Assembly: GCA_030272585.1 (NCBI GenBank)
Contig: BSYQ01000004.1
Location: 3,038,001-3,102,000, forward strand
DNA: 64,000 nucleotides
Source: Bryopsis sp. KO-2023
Lineage: Eukaryota; Chlorophyta; Ulvophyceae; Bryopsidales; Bryopsidaceae
Direction of reading: 5' to 3'
Below, one piece after another: positions 60,701 to 64,000 of the stretch (the stretch's first letter is position 1; the number at the start of each line of letters is the position of its first letter). The position numbers and the translations under genes were made by a program. A model generated the notes under the pieces. The model worked only from the letters and a program-made list of their open reading frames with translations. It was not told the origin of the DNA and made no database searches.

Positions 60701-63550
60701 CAAAGACACCCAGCAAAATAAAAACAAATGGATTGACACACACACCACCAGCAAAAACAACTTCTATTTCTTGAAGGGTACAGGTTTTTATTCACACATC
60801 CAAGCTGCACCACAGGGATTAAAAACTGAGAAACAGACGGAAGGGGGGGGAGGGGGGAGGGGGGGGCAATAAACTCACATTCCCGCAAAATCGGTGACCT
60901 CGGGCGTAAATTTTCCAGCATCATCCACTGGACAAGGCACGGTGCCACCCTTCTTAATGATTCCATGGGCCAAACACACACGGTAATCATCTTCCCCAAA
61001 AGCAGGGGCCTGGTGCACAACCCCCGTTCCAGAGTCTGACGTAACGTAGCCATCCGAAACCACTCTGAACGCCCCCTCGGCCTTCATCGATTGGAAATAA
61101 GGGAACAGCGGGGCGTAGCCTTTGCCCACCAATTCTGACCCTTTCATTTTCTGCAAGATCTCGAAACCTGCTGGCTTTGAATCTTTGGAGTCCTTTTTCT
61201 TGGCTTTTTTGGGGACCGCCCCTGGGATTTCGCTCAGCCGAGACTCCGCCACGATGTAGCATTTGTTGGTTTGGGGATCCCTGACCTGGGCAAAGATAAT
61301 TAAATAATACAACCATCAACACTTCTTAAACATAGGCCAAAAGTCACCCCCTATGGACACTCTACGCCCTTGCATCCCATTAGGAGCTCGGAATTTCGAT
61401 CCGATTTTTCACACCCACCAGAAAGGTATCATGTGAAAAGTTTTGGCTAAAGAAAATTGCAGAGACTTAAAAAACTAGTGATGAAATCATTCAAACAGAG
61501 CACAAGAAACGGGATAGCCATGACAAAATTAATTCACCTTGATGTAATCGAAGGCTGGGTTCACGCAAAGGGCCACATTACTGGGCAGAGTCCAAGGGGT
61601 GGTGGTCCATGCAATCAGAGAGGTGCCATCAGGATCATCATCAAGGGGAAATGAAGCCTACAAGTTCAACAACTGGTCAATTCCACGGAGCCATTATCAT
61701 GCTGAGCAAAGACGGGGGCAAAGAAGTTACCAGCACCCAAGGAAATCGGTCGCAAAAAAAAATTCTTCTTCTTTGTTCAAAACCGGGGGGGGGGGACATT
61801 TTTCCTCATCCAAAAAAGAAACACTGGTTGAACATTTGAACCATCCAAAAAATCATTGCATGCACGACATCCAAGAAAAAGTGTTTCGGGCACAAAGCAA
61901 ATCGGCTACCCACCATGATGGATGGATCTTGTACATCCTTGTAGTTCAAACCCGCTTCGAAATTCGACAATGGAGTCCCACAGCCAGTGGAATAAGCCAT
62001 GACCTGCGACAGGGAAAAAAAACAAATGAATATCTTATTCTTCCATCCAAAAAACAAGGATGAAGGCCCCAGATGGTGACAGAGCAAATAAAACTGTTCA
62101 ATTCTATGCGAATCGATATTTACGATAAAATGTAGTTGGAAAAGGTTCGTTGAGAAGATCTGATACCCCAAATAAAACACCCACACACTCACACACACAC
62201 CTTGAATCCTTGATAAACGAGGTCTTTGTCCCAGAGATTCTTGAAAACCCACCACACGCTCTCCATGAACGTGGGATCCAACGTCTTGTAGTCGTTTTCA
62301 AAATCGATCCAGCGGCCCAGCCTCTTCACAGTTTTTTCCCACTCCTTGGAATACCTGGTGATCAACTCAATAAAGTTCTTAAACTGAGTTGAAATATATC
62401 CACACACTCAGCACCAGGTTACGTTATTCTTTCCCCCTTTTTGGGATAATTGAGCAGGACTTCAACCGAGACAAGAATCACCAGGGATTTCATTTTGCCC
62501 TCATGGCATTATCGCAGGGTGATTTTTTAGCGAGAAAAAGAAAACTGGAAAGAAACCAAAAAAATGGGCAAATGAAAATGTGCACAATGAATAAAAATCA
62601 ATGAGTTGACCTCATCACAATTTTTCGGCATTCTTCATTGTAGGTTCCGATCCCCATTTTCAGCACATCCTCTCGAGACTTGATGTCTGACCAGACAAAA
62701 ACAACCCCCCAAAAAATTCAATTCAAAAATACCAATGAGCACAAAACAACTCACGAGAGCAGCTTCCAAAAAAACGAAAAAGGAAAAACAAAAATTCCAA
62801 AGAAAATCGAAACAGTCAAACATCGAAATGCCTTCAGGCGCCGGTCGATCTTTTTTCCCAACAAAAAAATGGCAAATTTCCTTACCGAAAGCTTTGTCGA
62901 TTTCGTATTCCACGGGCAAGCCGTGGCAATCCCACCCAAATCTGCGACTGACGTGATGTCCAGTTGAAGATGCGTATCGTGTTACGATGTCCTGATTTCA
63001 GCATCCCACAAAAAACGTCAAGAATTTGACAAAAAAAAAAGAAAATTGAACTTGGGCACCAACTTCTAACCATTTTGTGAAACCCTGGCGCCTAAAACTC
63101 AGTGTTCGCTCCTTTATCGTTTCTTTTATTTTGTTTTTTATTTTAATTCATTTTATTTTAATCCAATTTTTTTTTTTTTTCACAAATTCTTTATGTACCT
63201 TCTGTTTACTTTCTCAAAGATTCAAGGAGTAGATCCCATCTTTCGTTTTCCTCCAAAAGTTGAAAGTTAAATAAGCCAACCAGACAACCCTTCCCACCCC
63301 CAGAAACCCCCAAAAAAAAACAGAAATCGATCAAGAATCAAGAATGGCAAACCTTGAGCGTCCCAGCCAAAAGATGGCCATAGTGAGGCAAGCCGGTTGC
63401 GAAAGGGGGTCCATCGTAGAAAATGTACTCGGGTTTTGATTGCGTTCGCCTGAGCTGCTCCTGGAAGGCGTCGATCTCGTCCCAGTGCTGCAAGATCTTT
63501 TCCTCTTCCTTGGGAAAAGAGTAATCCTTTCCCTCGATGGCGTCCTCCAT
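54724..63550 (-). CDS. IARS1: Cytosolic isoleucyl-tRNA synthetase
   Basis: Class I synthetase charging tRNA-Ile. Nineteen exons: 63550-63353, 62991-62886, 62686-62611, 62354-62201, 62003-61914, 61657-61538, 61285-60879, 60648-60522, 60212-59961, 59536-59340, 59097-58950, 58476-58258, 57940-57758, 57383-57035, 56773-56529, 56271-56129, 55929-55623, 55159-55066, 54815-54724. They give 1168 aa, normal for the eukaryotic enzyme. The HIGH box is HYGH (56-59) in [17 protein letters not shown]; the KMSKS box is KMSKR (616-620). The CP1 editing domain has [12 protein letters not shown] and [29 protein letters not shown] and [14 protein letters not shown] mark the eukaryotic type. The last two exons encode LLSRD-like [13 protein letters not shown] and a beta-rich end, [14 protein letters not shown]. 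No targeting peptide is visible, so cytosolic. One intron starts with GC instead of GT (after 56129). Confidence 0.96.
60842..60867 (+). repeat. G-run cluster beside a splice donor (G-quadruplex candidate)
   Basis: Runs of eight or more, six, and eight G separated by single A bases lie on the + strand just 11 bases past the 5' splice site of the isoleucyl-tRNA synthetase exon ending at 60879. The transcript is therefore C-rich there, while the DNA template strand could form a G-quadruplex. Confidence 0.6.
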
Positions 63551-64000
63551 GTTTCGAAACAGAACAGCGAGCGTCTATGCGTGTGCAGAAGTGGAGTGGT
63601 GGGGAAGTTTGTTGCTGAATATCCCAGCAGCCAACTCTATGACAGACCAGCGTGAAGCTGCTTGGAATGACAAGAAAAAAGGGGGGCACAATTTCTGAAC
63701 ATGATTTTGAGGAAGGGTGTGGAAGAGAAAGATGGCATCTTTCTCTTCCACACCCAACTCCGCTCAGTCTGACATAGACGCACCACCCCGTCCCCTCAGA
63801 TTATGCACAAGAGGATTTTTCTTTGGGGACTGTGCATTGTTTGGTGGTGATGGGATGGTGAATGCTTGGGAAATCCACTTGCAGAAAATACTGACTTTTT
63901 TGTACAAAGCCCCAGTTTCAACAGAAGGCCTTACCCAAGTTTAGATGGGTGCATTTAATGACAGTCATGGTTACAATTACTAGACAATGTTGGGGCGGGG
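63551..64000. promoter_or_regulatory. Upstream region of isoleucyl-tRNA synthetase
   Basis: 450 bases from the IARS1 start codon to the window edge; the promoter should be here. No TATA-like box was seen. The striking element is a near-perfect palindrome at 63715-63755. The stretch beyond it has even composition, and no gene could be supported before the window ends. Confidence 0.4.
63715..63755. repeat. 20-bp inverted repeat with a single-base spacer
   Basis: Left arm 63715-63734 (gggtgtggaagagaaagatg) and right arm 63736-63755 are exact reverse complements separated by one G. It lies 165 bases upstream of the isoleucyl-tRNA synthetase start codon. Arms this long with almost no loop are unstable in genomes, so either it is young, it is under selection, or it is an assembly fold-back artefact. 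Confidence 0.9.

Noticed and set aside
1-64000. Search for retroelements, virus-like elements, CRISPR arrays and bacterial-type operons
   Set aside because: No reverse transcriptase, integrase, capsid or Cas-like frame, no long terminal repeats, and no regularly spaced direct repeats were seen; every supported gene has spliceosomal introns.

Overview
This is a 64 kb eukaryotic nuclear window with dense, intron-rich genes. Exons are near 50% GC. Introns and spacers are A/T-rich and full of homopolymer runs. Thirteen protein genes could be rebuilt exon by exon, and splice phase stays consistent through every model (10, 4, 3, 9, 7, 5, 4, 25, 8, 6, 5, 22 and 19 exons). A fourteenth gene is only a suspicion. 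I found no rRNA, tRNA, CRISPR array, retroelement or virus-like element. The gene set points to the green lineage: a plant-type ODR4, an ABCF4-type ABC protein, and a bZIP with the basic region seen in green algae. Two very long SFI1-like/coiled-coil proteins suggest a cell with centrioles or basal bodies. A flagellated green or early streptophyte alga is my inference, not something the sequence proves.

Layout, left to right. 1-1.5 kb: no clear gene. 1.5-4.8 kb (-): ODR4-like tail-anchored protein, head to head with an unknown multi-pass membrane protein (5.2-7.1 kb, +). 7.1-9.8 kb: gene-poor. 9.8-10.8 kb (-): tubulin cofactor A, head to head with actin-related protein 2 (11.2-14.6 kb, +), which carries a small TIR transposon in an intron. 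15.6-19.0 kb (-): nucleoporin Nup58. 19.9-22.4 kb (-): bZIP factor. 23.0-23.8 kb (-): small membrane-anchored LysM protein. About 24.0-24.6 kb (-): possible unresolved membrane-protein gene.

25.3-34.2 kb (+): giant LRR/proline-rich/SFI1-repeat/coiled-coil protein. 35.0-37.1 kb (+): double cyclic-nucleotide-binding protein. 37.5-41.4 kb (-): ABCF4-type ATPase, head to head with ALG14 (41.8-43.4 kb, +). 43.8-54.5 kb (+): second giant SFI1-repeat/coiled-coil protein. 54.7-63.6 kb (-): cytosolic isoleucyl-tRNA synthetase.

Most genes are housekeeping: actin branching, tubulin folding, nuclear pore, translation, ER N-glycosylation. The most novel content is the pair of giant SFI1-like proteins with a cyclic-nucleotide-binding gene beside one of them, the unknown membrane protein, the LysM microprotein, the intronic TIR element, and repeated compound C-run/A-run tracts confined to introns and spacers.
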